A stretch of DNA of 64,000 nt from Epiperipatus broadwayi (GCA_028023455.1 JAQFVV010006246.1:2593501-2657500); one strand, 5' to 3'; positions 51,653 through 62,305 are shown, counted from the stretch's first letter. Notes: a model not told the origin generated them from the letters alone. Program-made: numbers and translations.

Positions 51653-53011
51653 ATGGAAGCTAAAGAAGAAAGCGATAGAGAGGCAGGTTGGGAAGAGAGC
51701 CCAGTTTCATTTAAACACCCCCAGATAGTAGAAAAAGAAGAGAGCGAGACACAGACAATGATGAAGATGATGATGAAGTTGATAATAGAAATGAAACAAA
51801 ATCAGCAAGCCGAGTTGAAAGAAATATGACAGGAGTTGCTGGAAATGAAACAAAATATAACAAAACAAAATATAGAAATAAAACGGAGTCAACAAACAAT
51901 ACTGGAGGAGCTGAGAGCAGAAATGAAAGGAATGAGACAGGAAATATGGAAGAAAGTTGACAAAAATCAGGCAGCTATAGAAGTCATAGAGAAAGATAGG
52001 AATAAGGAGGTTCAGGAAGTTGAAATAGTAAAGGAAGAGATGAAAGAAGTAAAAGATGAGGTACAGCAAGATAGTGTTAGGACAGGTAGTTTAGAAATAA
52101 AGATGGTGCAGGTAGAAGGGATGTGCAAGGAATGGATAGACATACATAAAACAACACAAGTAGAATTGGAGATGTTAAAGGAAGGAGGAATTCAGAGAGA
52201 AATAGATCTGAGGGTTGATGGTGTTGTCAGAAAATTAGAAAAGATGTTTCAAGGCATAGAGGAAAGTAAGGATAATTTGAAAACAGAAGTGCAACAAACG
52301 TGTAGTGATATGATAAAAGGACTCGAATATAGGCTAGCTGGGATAGAGAATAAACATAGGGCGTTCTATACTGAAGACAAACAGTATGAAACAGAAAATG
52401 AATATAGAGAGTCAGGAAGTAAAAGACAGGAGGGGCCCTCCAGTAGATTCTTGGAAAAACAATTCCTAATAGAAACGTTCAAGGCTGAGGTGGGAGAAAG
52501 CCCATTAAAACATTTAGAAACTTTAGCTAACATGTTTCGTGTCCAAGACTGGCCGGAAAGGGATAAAGTTACAATCGCTAGTAACTACCTTCGAGAAACA
52601 GCCTCTGACTGGTGGCACACTTTATTCACCAAACCAAGAACATTTGAGGAATATAGGCACACCCTTTTAAGAACATTTTGGAGTGAAGCCAGACAGGACG
52701 GGATACTCTATAAAATATCCCATGAAAGATATCCCAGCGTCCGCGGTGAAACATACACGCAATTTTTTTATAGACAAGTAGCGAGACTCAAGGCATTAAC
52801 GGCATTTCCGTTGTCCGACGATCAAGTCACAAGGACTATCCGGCATAATATGCCACCAGACATACAACAAATGATGTTAAGTAATAATGGGCGGTCGATA
52901 GAAGAAATGGCAGAATTTTTAATGGCTGTAGATTTTGGCAATGTTACAAGAGAACCTGTAGACAGGTTCAGAAAATTAGATCATACTGACCAAACTCTCC
53001 ATAAGAAGTAA
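51653..53011 (+). CDS. gag: F4 gag polyprotein, interrupted by one in-frame TGA
   Basis: From ATG 51653 (MEAKEESDREAGWEESP) the frame is open to TAA at 53009-53011, except for a single TGA at 51827-51829. The start and the main frame (51836 on) are in phase across it. The first 190 or so residues are Lys/Glu/Gln-rich, heptad-like coiled coil (EMKQN and EEMKEVKDEV-type repeats). The capsid-like core follows (about residues 265-430 counted from the ATG) with FLIETFKAE, the WPERDKV block, ASDWWHTL (the A-x-x-WW signature of Retrotrans_gag), F-Y-R-Q and MPPDIQQMML. No CCHC zinc knuckle, protease, reverse transcriptase or integrase follows. Gag forms the particle that packages the RNA; this element must borrow enzymes. 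The TGA may be a disabling mutation or a readthrough site. Other LTR-element genes are absent by length: only 456 bp remain before the 3' LTR. Confidence 0.85.
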
Positions 53012-53467
53012 CCGCCTGACCGAGCGTAAGTGATATTGATCGGACGTGATGCTATAAAAAAAAAAGGGATTTGTAATTGGACTACGAGTTGAGAATAGAA
53101 ATTTATTTCGACGTAGGTGATAAGCCTGAATGAATTTTGTAAATAATATTATATAATTACAACTATATATGTGTGTGATAAACAATATTACATTTTGATA
53201 TTTTGAATTCTGTTCGTTTTTATTTAATAAAATGTATAGTGGCTATCGTAATTGTATTACTTTGTTGTAAATAGTTATTTTAATAGATCGCCAGTATATT
53301 CCTGAAAATTTATGTTACTTACAAATGATTTAAAATAGTATTCGTTAGGGTAGTCGGACGGATTTGATTTTTTTTTTAAGTGAGAACAAACTTAGAGAAA
53401 ACTGGTTAGTGGTAGGCAGAGCAAAGTCAACTAAGTTTTTTTTTGTGTGTGATGACGGAGAGGCAGT
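53012..53467 (+). other. F4 gag 3' region and polypurine tract
   Basis: Non-coding tail between gag and the 3' LTR. It ends GACGGAGAGGCAGT just before TGTAATGG; the purine-rich part is the likely primer for plus-strand DNA. No pol remnant was seen. Confidence 0.6.
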
Positions 53468-55391
53468 TGTAATGGATGTTTAAGACACCATTACAAAAAT
53501 TATAGTTTTATAGGGGTGAAAAAAATAAAATAAATTTTATATAAGGTTTCGTTTGTAAAACTTGATTAAAAGTTTTTTTTTTAATGCTTGTACAAATATA
53601 TATGTATGTGCGTGGGAATTATATTTTAATACCACAGTTATATTTGGTTTTTTTTATTTTAATTTTGAAAAAAAAAAAGAAAACTAAGATTTTTTTTTTT
53701 TTGTTAAATTTATGTAAAAGTAAAGTGTACAAATAGATTGCTTTTCAGATTTGGGGATTTAGATTGATAAGGCTAATTAAAAAGAAAGAAAACAAAAAGA
53801 AAAGAATTTTTCATTAGTTAATTCCTAGATCTGTAAAGGGCAATTTATTTCATTAATTAGATAACTATTGTTATCTAGATCGAGAATTTTTAAATTTTAA
53901 TTAAAAAGAAAAAGTTTGGTAATTGGTAGAAGAGATATGATTCAGATATAACAGGCTGAATCAGGCCATTGGTTTATCTTGGACTAGCTTTCAATACTGG
54001 CATCAGCTAGAATACTTGCACCAGCGCAAAGAGACAGACACCAACTCTGACAGGAGAATTGCACGATTCCTGCCAAAATACTTGGAAAGAACGATTCCTG
54101 CATATTCTGAAAGCTGATCCAGTAATTATTCTACCTAGAATGAACATTAAACCTACAGCAAGAATATTTTCTTTACCATGATGTGCTAAGCTTCTCACCA
54201 GGACAGGTTCGGACGTCCTGTGTCTCCATTAACTGCCTACAATGCCATAAGAACTGGCTCCAAAGAAACCACTAACCAACTCGCCCAAGCCTACCATCAG
54301 TGAATCCAGAGCAACGGACTAACCTAAGAAGTCTAGTGCACTAGCATTGAAATAAATTATTAAAGGTACCTTACATTTTTGCAATTTAAATAATGTTATC
54401 TTAGATTTGTTCCCTTTTTAAATATAAATGTTTTTTTTTTAAGTTATATCTTATGTAATTCGATTTCTTTGTGCTTGATTTTTTTTTTCTTTTTAATGAG
54501 TGCTCGTTTCAAACCTATTACTGTCCGTCCTATTTAAGTCTTAGTAAGTAAGATAGTAGTTTATTTATAATCTCACATTCCTTTTTTTATAGAAAGCAGT
54601 CTGGATATTACAGACTATTTTAATTGACTTCTGGCTCGTGACCCATTTTATTATTAGTTCTCCTTATGTCGTGAAACTTTATTTATAATAGTTCTTAGTT
54701 TTATTTCTTCAAGCTTCCAATTCGTTTATTAGGGGCACGTACGATCGTTTTAACCCTCTCAATAGGTAGATCGTGAGCTCCTAGCCTGTCTCACTCAGAG
54801 GGAGGTCAATCGATTGAAAGTAATAACTTTCAACACTCTTTTTATTATTATTAATGTTTTGGAAGCTACTTTCGCATTTCTTCGGTTTCGACATAAGCTT
54901 ACATAAATCTCAAATACGGAGATTCAGCCTTTTCTAACTATGGGTTATAAGCAGGAAGCTAACCTCCCTTTTCTTACGTGAGATCACGAAATACTTACTA
55001 ATACTTCTGCTACTGTCAGTATTTTGCACTCTTTCACGCACAGAAAATCGCTCTCAAAGCCATATAAAATATTTAAATTTAATTTTGACGTATGTACGTG
55101 TAGTACATATTTTAAGTGTGCTTTAAAGATTATTATTTAGATTTATGTTTATTTAATCATACTTTTAATAAAATTATTTATTTATTCATCCACTTAGTTG
55201 ATTTTGTTTTCTGTTGCTACCTTTCCAACTCACTGAACAAAACATAAATCTCATTTGCTTGATTGAGCTAGTCCGGCGCATTCAATTCGCATATCATGTA
55301 ACCCCTTAAAAATAAATGTCTAGTTCCAAATTTCAGATTAGTGGTGCCCTGGCAGTCAGTTTATGCGAGTCTAAAGCTTTTGTCCGGTATA
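53468..55391 (+). mobile_element. F4 retroelement, 3' LTR (1.9 kb)
   Basis: A near-identical partner of 49335-51249, ending GTCCGGTATA directly at an (AT)n tract (to about 55405). The flanking (AT)n on both sides of F4 is the likely target duplication, but its exact length cannot be fixed in a dinucleotide repeat. Confidence 0.9.
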
Positions 55392-55739
55392 ATATATATA
55401 TATATTGTGATCTTTGGTTTATTTCATCTATAAACCAATTGTAAGAAAATAAAACTAATTGTAGGCAAAAAAAAATTTTTTTAATGTAAAGAAAATCGAA
55501 AAGTTTTATTTGAAAAATCAAACCCATATATCTGTATCACACACACATACATATGCAGAACATTCAATAGAAAACTGCTTTTATTCAGATCCCATGAACA
55601 TAAAATATCCATTATAATTTCTGATAATCACAAACATAATTATCCATTACAATTTCTTATAATTACAAGCATAAAATATCCATTACAATTTTTGATAATC
55701 ATAAGCCTATTCTCTTGAAAAGAAACTGTCAAACTAAAG

Positions 55740-57311
55740 CCCTGAATGGCCATTTTGAATTCCCAGAAAAAATTACAGGACATACAATTTTAAATGAAAT
55801 GTCTAATTTATTACAATAAATAAAAATATATATACATTTTTATAAAGTGCAAATATGAAAGAATGTAATAAAGCTGATAAAGTAGTCATTACCACAAAAA
55901 ATAATTAAAAAAGGGATATTTTTCACATTTTTAAAATCTTTATTTTTACATTTGTTCACAAACTCTCAATTTTGAAAGGTATAACCTAAAATTACAATTT
56001 CATAGACAGCTTCATCACATTCATCATACAATGCAGAAAAAAATAATATATAACATGAACTATCTGAGTTACAGTTTGTTTGTGTAATGTGGCAGAAGGT
56101 GACAATTTCAGTTTCGTTTTTTTACTAACAAGCCTAAATGTTCAATTTTTGCAAACAGTTGTTTTTCTAGGCCCTCTATGCAGAATATCTATTAGGAATG
56201 CAAGGTTTTAGTGTGGATCAAAAAAAATTAACAGTAATAACTTTAGTAAAGTGTAAGTTATGGGGGTAAAAATAATTACTATATTATTGAAAAATCATGG
56301 GTGGGGTGAGCTAAATTATGCATTATTTCATAGGAAACCATAATTGCAAAGTATGTGATGAAATAAATTAAAAATTTGTTTCTAAAATAAAATGAATAAA
56401 AACATAGTAAATTCTAAGTTATGGGTGTAAAAAATAATTACTATATTATTGGAATATCATGAGGGTGAGCTAAATTATGCATTATTTCACAGGAGACCAT
56501 AATAGCAAAGTATGTTTCAAAGTAATTAAAAACTTATCTACAATGAAATGAATAAAAACAGTAAATAAAATAAAATAAATAACCCAAAGGAATTACAAGC
56601 AATTATTATATATCAGTGGGAGATGATAATGATGACTGTTGATTCAGCATTGGGAGGCATTGTAAATTATTTAGAATACCAAAAAATCGATCTTGGGTCA
56701 TAACTCTAGCAAGTACCGGTTGATGCAAATATTCATTTTTAGACCAAATAAATTTTAGTTTTGGTATGCGTGATATAGTACAAACATGAATAACCATACC
56801 AAAAAATGCATTCAACTCAGTGGGTGACAGATCAACCCACTTCGGTAATGCCTTTCACTCTGAAGCATACTTATTGCTTTCAGTGCAAATATCATATAAT
56901 TTCCTATCAAAAAATAAATGAAATAGATCAGGAATCGAATACTCACGGGTAATGGGGAAATACAATGAAACCTCAGAATCAAACACATCAACAGAAAAGT
57001 CTTTGTCAGAATCAATCAAACTTACGTTCAGCAGCGAAAGAAGCCATATGTGCGGATAAATTTTTATACATTGATAAAATCTAGAAAGAAAAAAAATTTA
57101 TAAAATTTTAATAACGTACTTTACAAAAATTGCTATAAAAAATTAATTTTCATCGCACAGAAAAAATTTGTAGATGTACAAAAAGATAAAAAAAATGGCA
57201 AAGAGAAAGAAAAAAGACCCGTAACTGTGACGTATACAGTTTGCATGCTATTGCGGTCAAAATTGCAAACTTTTTTTTTTGCGTAAATCTGCGCACTTCG
57301 GTCTCAAAGGG
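55740..57311 (-). mobile_element. piggyBac-like element, decayed, nested in F5 5' LTR
   Basis: The ends read CCCTGAATGGCC and, inverted, CCCTTTGAGACCGAAG, fitting the CCC start of piggyBac termini. It contains a piggyBac transposase fragment on the minus strand. The LTR text on either side is continuous in the second F5 LTR, which lacks this block. No intact TTAA target duplication is visible. At 1.57 kb it is too short for an autonomous copy. Confidence 0.6.
56606..57030 (-). pseudogene. piggyBac transposase, N-terminal fragment
   Basis: The minus-strand frame reads YFPITREYSIPDLFHLFFDR, then a stop at 56855-56857 after YASE, then KWVDLSPTELNAFFGMVI, PKLKFIW and VMTQDRFFGILNNLQC. These match the region before the catalytic core of piggyBac/PGBD transposases (LFFDD, G-x-x-I, P-x-x-x-x-W, M-x-RF-x-x-I-x-x-x-L). 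The DDD catalytic domain and C-terminal Cys-rich domain are missing, so it cannot act. Transposase would excise and insert the element at TTAA sites. Confidence 0.8.
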
Positions 57312-57679
57312 TTTTCAATTTCAATTCTCACCAACTTTTTAGCAATAAACATTAAAATTCATAAAGACTTTATTTTAGCCATATAAATATTTATTTCTCA
57401 ATTATCATATTGGTAAATTATTATAGCAGCATACAAAAAAAATCAAAAATTAACCCCCCTTGCATTAAATAATGCTAGCTATATTTTATACAAATACAAA
57501 CTGTATCTCTATATATGTTACATTTGAGCTATATAGTTATTGATTTTTCAAATAAAGCTTTTCAACTTTCCTTACATTAAAAAAAATTTTTTTTTGCCTA
57601 CAATTAGTTTTATTTTCTTACAATTGGTTTATAGATGAAATAAACCAAAGGTCACATTCCTCAAGTTAAGAGTAAAAGT

Positions 57680-57697
57680 TGGCACCACAACGAAGGC
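57680..57697 (+). promoter_or_regulatory. Primer binding site candidate of F5
   Basis: TGGCACCACAACGAAGGC lies 23 bp after the LTR end, comparable to the 16 bp spacing in F4. TGG complements a tRNA CCA end. The tRNA was not identified. Confidence 0.5.
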
Positions 57698-58239
57698 CTA
57701 ATGATGATCTGTGGATGAGGATGTTATAAAGTGTAAAAGAGAATTAGTTTAAATTTATAGATTTGTAAAAATATATATTAATTTTTATTGCTGCAAGATA
57801 ATCTATGGATGGAAGTAAAACTATAAAGATTTATGAGTGTAATTGGGACATTATATATATTGCAAACCTAAGTGTGTGCATAGATAATGGATAATAAAAC
57901 ATCATCATCAATCTGTTTGCTATAGGATTAAAACTAAAAAAAAAAAAAACTAAAAGTTTATTTTGTGAAGCGATCTATGATATTTGGAAATCAATCAATA
58001 AGACATAATTTTATCATCAATTATTAAAAGGTGTATGGAGTTCTGGATATTGAAATATTATAAAACACTTGTAGAGTTTAAAGGTTGAAATTTGCAGTGA
58101 ATAGATAAATGGGGTAGATTTGTTGGATCCCTTGTGCAGAGCTTATTGGGGGTGGATTTTGGCTCAGGTTGGTGGAGAGGAGAGGAGGTGTTCACTCATT
58201 TATTAAAATTAATATAATTAAATATATAATTTAAGTTAG
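57698..58239 (+). other. F5 leader region
   Basis: Untranslated leader between primer site and gag. It contains an A12 run and a GC-richer segment (about 58130-58190: GGGGGTGGATTTTGGC, GGAGAGGAGAGGAGG) just before the gag frame opens. It may hold the packaging signal; that is inference from position only. Confidence 0.35.
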
Positions 58240-58329
58240 CCAAAAAATTCAGAGATAAGTAAAGGAAAATGGAGTGTAGAGAAAGAAATAGAAAGTGAAG
58301 AAGTCCCAGAATTAGCAGAATTGGTTCCC

Positions 58330-59208
58330 ATGAGTCCAGAGATAGCAGAAACTAAAATGACAAGTGTAGATAGCCAAACACTTCTCTTAATGATGCAACA
58401 GATAATGAAGAAATTGGATGTTCAAAAAGAAAGCTCAGATGCTCAAAAGGAAGAGTTTAACAAAGTAAATGAAAAACTAGATGCTCAAAAAGAAGAGTTA
58501 AAGGAAAAATTAGATGCTCAGAAGGCGAGCACTGACACCTTGAGGGAAGAATTAAATGAAAGAATAGACAATCAAAATGCCAGATTAAACACCCAAAATA
58601 ATAGGCTAGATACACAGAATGACCGCTTGGACATGTATCAATGTAGCTTAAAAGATGAATTAAAGAAAATAGATGTATTAAAGAGCAAAATAGATGCTCA
58701 AAAACCTTGGTTAGATAGTCAATTGAAAGTGCTTAGAGATAGTTGAAACCTAAAGAGTGCTCGATTAGAGAGAAGAATTGATACTTTAAAAAGTAAAGTG
58801 AAGGAGGTTATTGAGATGAATAAAAAAGATGCCCAAGAGTCAGTAAAAAATTTAAATTTAGAAGTAAAAGAACAGATGAAGGATATAAGAGAAAATTTGG
58901 AGGCAAAAATACAACAGACTGAAGAGCAATAGTTTAAACATGAAATTGACAAAAAGTTAACTCGTGATAGGCAAGAAATAATTGATCAGTTAAGTTGTCC
59001 AATAGATGTAGACTGTGAAGAAGGCAAAATAGTTTTGGAGGATCATTTAGAAAATATAAAGTGTAAGATAGTAGAAATAAAAGAATATTGTAGAAGTGAA
59101 AATATTAAAGAGACAAGGATTAAAATAGAGCAAGATCAGGCTATATATAGTTTAAATTTACAGTATGAAGAAATAAAATTTAACTGTAAAATAGCTGACA
59201 AAGACTGA
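58330..59208 (+). pseudogene. gag: F5 gag coiled-coil part, two in-frame stops
   Basis: From ATG 58330 one frame runs to TGA at 59206, broken only by TGA at 58744 and TAG at 58930. It is a long coiled coil with repeats of LDAQKEEL type (KLDAQKEELKEKLDAQK, then RLDTQNDRLD), then Lys/Glu-rich heptads (SVKNLNLEVKEQMKDIRENL). It resembles the N-terminal part of F4 gag in position and composition. The capsid core with the A-x-x-WW signature is absent. The frame is open upstream to 58240 but without ATG. It is probably the N-terminal half of a gag whose core was lost. Confidence 0.65.
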
Positions 59209-59230
59209 TCATAGTTTCTATGATTTACAA

Positions 59231-59716
59231 ATGAATGTAAAAGGAAATAAGGCAGAAGAGGCTTATCCATTGATAAGTAGTTTTAATATGAAGAAAAGAA
59301 AAATTATAGTGAGTAAAACTTTGTCAGAGTATAGTTATAAGAGACAAAAGAGCAATTATGAGAATAAAGGAATTAAGAAAGTTACCATGAGTTTTACAAC
59401 AAAGATAAGTCGTAAAATGAAAATAGATTGGATGAAACCCATACTCTTTGAATTGCAACATAGTGGCAGTGAGTTGTGGGAAGACAGAAAGATTAAGTGC
59501 AAAATGAAAAATGTTTTCATAGAATTAAATTTGTTTAGCTGTAGTAATTTTTTGAGGATGGTTAGCGATGAGACCAAATGTAAAATGAAAAGTGATGTCA
59601 CCAGGTTTGATCCCGTCCACTTATTTGGTCACATGGTGTTTCTATATTTAAATAATAAAACTAAATGTAAAATGAAAACTCCTTTTGAAAAATTTTATTT
59701 AATAAAAACAATTTAA
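59231..59716 (+). CDS. Unrecognised ORF with four KCKMK-type repeats, in F5
   Basis: An open frame of 161 codons starts 22 bp after the coiled-coil frame ends, in another frame. Its C-terminal two thirds is about four units of 27-29 residues, each opening with a basic K-M-K word: SRKMKIDWMKP, KIKCKMKNVFIEL, ETKCKMKSDVTRF and NKTKCKMKTPFEKF. The DNA words recur at 59411, 59498, 59579 and 59666 (81-87 bp apart). The rest of each unit has aromatic and Leu residues but low identity. I do not recognise the family. It could be an element-specific protein, or a decayed non-coding tandem repeat that stays open by chance. Its place just before the polypurine tract is where env-like or accessory ORFs occur in LTR elements. 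Confidence 0.4.
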   Translation: MNVKGNKAEEAYPLISSFNMKKRKIIVSKTLSEYSYKRQKSNYENKGIKKVTMSFTTKISRKMKIDWMKPILFELQHSGSELWEDRKIKCKMKNVFIELNLFSCSNFLRMVSDETKCKMKSDVTRFDPVHLFGHMVFLYLNNKTKCKMKTPFEKFYLIKTI

Positions 59717-59982
59717 CATATTATGAATTTATCATTTGGCAATAAAATTAACAAGATAAAATGGTTGGTTATTGGATATTTTCTTGTGTAATATAAAATC
59801 TTTGATGGGTTGATGCTAAAAAGGAACTATAATTGAAGCCTGTTCCATTAGAATCAGGATAAGCAGTGGATATGTCACCAACAGATTTGAGATGTATACA
59901 TATCTTGTGTAGTGTAAAATTTTGATTGGTGATTAATAAATAAACGAGGAAAAATTTTTTTTTATATATAACAGCGGAGGAA
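59717..59982 (+). other. F5 3' untranslated region and polypurine tract
   Basis: Short non-coding stretch ending ACAGCGGAGGAA (59971-59982) directly before TGTGAC. This is a typical polypurine tract next to a 3' LTR start. Confidence 0.6.
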
Positions 59983-61613
59983 TGTGACTTTTGGTTTATT
60001 TCATCTATAAACCAATTGAAAGAAAATAAAACTAATTGTAGGCAAAAAAAAAATTTTTTTAATGTAAGGAAAGTTGAAAAGTTTTATTTGAAAAATCAAT
60101 AACTATATAGCTCAAATGTGGTTTGTGTTTGTTAAAAATGTTGGGGGGTTGATTTTTGATTTTTTTTGTATGCTGCTATAATAATTTACCAATATTAATT
60201 GAGAAAAAAAATTTTTTTTGGTTAAAAAAAAATTTTTTTAATTTTTAATTTTTTTTTTAAAAAAGTTGGGGGAAGTGGAAAAGAATGAAGAAGTTTTTGT
60301 TTGACAGTTTTTTTTCAAGAGAATAAGCTTATGATTATCAAAAATTATAATGGATATTTTATGCTTATACTCCTGGGTCTCTTTTTATGTGGACTTATTT
60401 AACACGATTTTGAAGTTGCGCGATTCGTGTTTCACCGGAAGTCGAACTCCGATATTGCGCTATTACTTTAAATAATAAATTTTGCACACTTACGTTATAT
60501 TGAAAGTAATAGCACATTATTGGAATTCTACTTTCAACTTAGTAATTTCAATATTTTCAGTGCTTTATAATAGTAAGATTTTTTGCAATAATGAAATTAA
60601 AATCATGATTTCCACATTTTATGTATACACACATTAAATTTTACAAGATTATAATGTAAATTTGTTCAAACATTGTGCGTATTAATTTTGCATTTTAAAT
60701 CACATTCTGTTTTGTTTTTTAAAAAAGAACGTAATCAATTATTAATCATTTAGTGTCCACAAGTTTATTTTTAAAAGGTCAGTAATAGCAGTGGGCACAA
60801 TTAAATTTGACAATTAAAATCTGATTTTTAATTGTAATTAACAATTTAAAAATTACTTATGCGATTTGAAATAATGTGATGTGAAATTTGATTTTTAAAC
60901 GGAATTGAAAATTAAAGACAAAAATAAGAATTTAATTTAGTTATTAGTTTTAATTAAATTTTTCCCAGCAGTTGTGAATAAATGTCTTTTTATTATCATA
61001 AGTCTAAGTTCATAAACAATTAATAAAATCATTGTCTCAAAGATTAATTACTAATTACATTGTCAACAGAAAAACATTAACACAACATGAGAGTGCAAAG
61101 GAACGTGTGTTTTGGCAAAAATAATTAAAATGTGTATGGATAAATGTAAATTACCGTACTGTAAATTATGCATAAAAATATATTATTTTGAATAAAATTA
61201 AATATTATAGTTAAAAAAAGTTTGTCTTGTATCAATTTTTTTCAAATTTGAAATTTTTTATTAGTCATATTTCATTTCCTTATTTTTTTGCGCGAATTTT
61301 AAAGTAATTTTACATTGGTGCTTTGCTTTTACGCGAATTTTGAAAAATCACAGACTGCATCCCCCCTTTTTCAATGTAAGTTACATGAATTTTTGCGCAA
61401 TTTCATTTGCACATGTTTTCTGAAAAACCTATCTATCGTGTAAAATGAGACCCAGGTGTAATTATAAGAAATTGTAATGGATAATTATGTTTGTGATTAT
61501 CAGAAATTATAATGGATATTTTATGTTCATGGGATCTGAATAAAAGCAGTTTTCTATTGAATGTTCTGCATATGTATGTGTGTGTGATACAGATATATGG
61601 GTTTGATTTTTTT
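59983..61613 (+). mobile_element. F5 retroelement, 3' LTR in inverted internal order, truncated
   Basis: It starts TGTGACTTTTGG and the same 116 bp terminal repeat, but continues with the reverse complement of the right end of the 5' LTR (ATAACTATATAGCTCAAATG, GTATGCTGCTATAATAATTT). Later come the reverse complements of 55690-55735 (about 60305-60340) and 55500-55660 (about 61455-61613). It lacks the piggyBac block and carries another transposon at 60372-61456. Homology stops at GGGTTTGATTTT, so the far terminal repeat is missing. Without the insertion it is about 545 bp. Confidence 0.6.
60372..61456. mobile_element. Non-autonomous TIR transposon, 1.1 kb, nested in F5 3' LTR
   Basis: The ends are inverted: CCTGGGTCTC at 60372-60381 and GAGACCCAGG at 61447-61456, continuing imperfectly (TTTTTATGTG versus ATTTTACACG). 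The uninterrupted paralogous site at about 55657-55675 (TTATAATTACAAGCATAAA, inverse orientation) shows the junction GCTT|GTAATT that it broke. No transposase frame was found. The superfamily is not assigned; a 2-3 bp TA-containing target duplication is possible. Confidence 0.65.
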
Positions 61614-62058
61614 TTTTTCATTTATAGAAATTGATATAGTATTCTATATTATTTCATGATATAATGTAAAAATTAATTTATTTTAGTTTATTATTCCTCG
61701 CTCTAAAATATAAATATAAATAAGAAATTATTTAAGTAAGGAATATAAATATTTGAAAACCAGGCACTCTTCACAAACCTGGATGAAAAGTTGGAGGTTG
61801 CAGTGGATTGAAGCCTGTCCATTAAAGTATGAAGATTTTCTATCTCAATATAAACTGAGCATTGATTATATATATATGTGTGAGAGATGATAATCTGGAC
61901 CAACTGATGAGTGCTGGTTTAGCATGAAATACATATATTGGTGATTATTAATCTTTTCTACATGTGTGTGGTCATGTGTATCAGTTGTATGAGATAGTGT
62001 GGATAGTTGAAGTGTGCTTGAAAATCTGAGTTCAAATCCTTTATACTTAAGTAAGGAA
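61614..62058. other. Unassigned stretch before last LTR-like unit
   Basis: It has no gene. It contains an (AT)n tract near 61868-61878 and a GAGTTCAAATCC block (about 62030), which looks like a tRNA B box. It ends with the purine-rich AAGTAAGGAA just before TGTAACA, so it could be the tail of a retroelement interior. Confidence 0.4.
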
Positions 62059-62305
62059 TGTAACATTTATTTTACCAGAAATTGTCAGTAAGCTTATCTT
62101 TTAATTGGATTTTCTTTTAATTGCTTTTTCATAAATTACCCAATAATATGTTTGACCAAATGGTATAACCTGAGATAGGCTAAGTCATTAGATTTGACAG
62201 GTAATAAATGATTTAAGTGGTAATTCTGGGGAGAGAATTTTAATTAAAGTTTGAGAAGAACCAGAGGGTTGACAGATATTTTTTTTTCCTTCTCCCTCCT
62301 TGTGA

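Larger units (their letters stand above)
55406..57656 (+). mobile_element. F5 retroelement, 5' LTR with inverted terminal repeats, split by a piggyBac-like insertion
   Basis: It starts TGTGATCTTTGG after (AT)n and ends CCAAAGGTCACA, followed 23 bp on by a TGGCACC primer-site candidate. The outer 116 bp (55406-55520 and 57541-57656) are reverse complements, with TTATTTCATCTATAAACCAA, AACTAATTGTAGGC and TTTATTTGAAAAATCAA in order. Without the insertion at 55740-57311 the LTR is about 680 bp. A TIR-bounded DNA element at this place is an alternative, but the TG...CA ends, primer site, downstream gag and polypurine tract favour an LTR. Confidence 0.6.

Noticed and set aside
51707-52069. 120-codon minus frame across the F4 gag
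   Set aside because: It is a Phe/Leu/Tyr-rich mirror of the Lys/Glu-rich coiled coil on the other strand.
55406-57656. Reading the whole 116 bp-TIR unit as a complete piggyBac transposon
   Set aside because: piggyBac ends are short, start CCC and sit in TTAA. The outer repeats start TGTGAY, and the CCC-ended block with the transposase lies inside them and is absent from the second copy.
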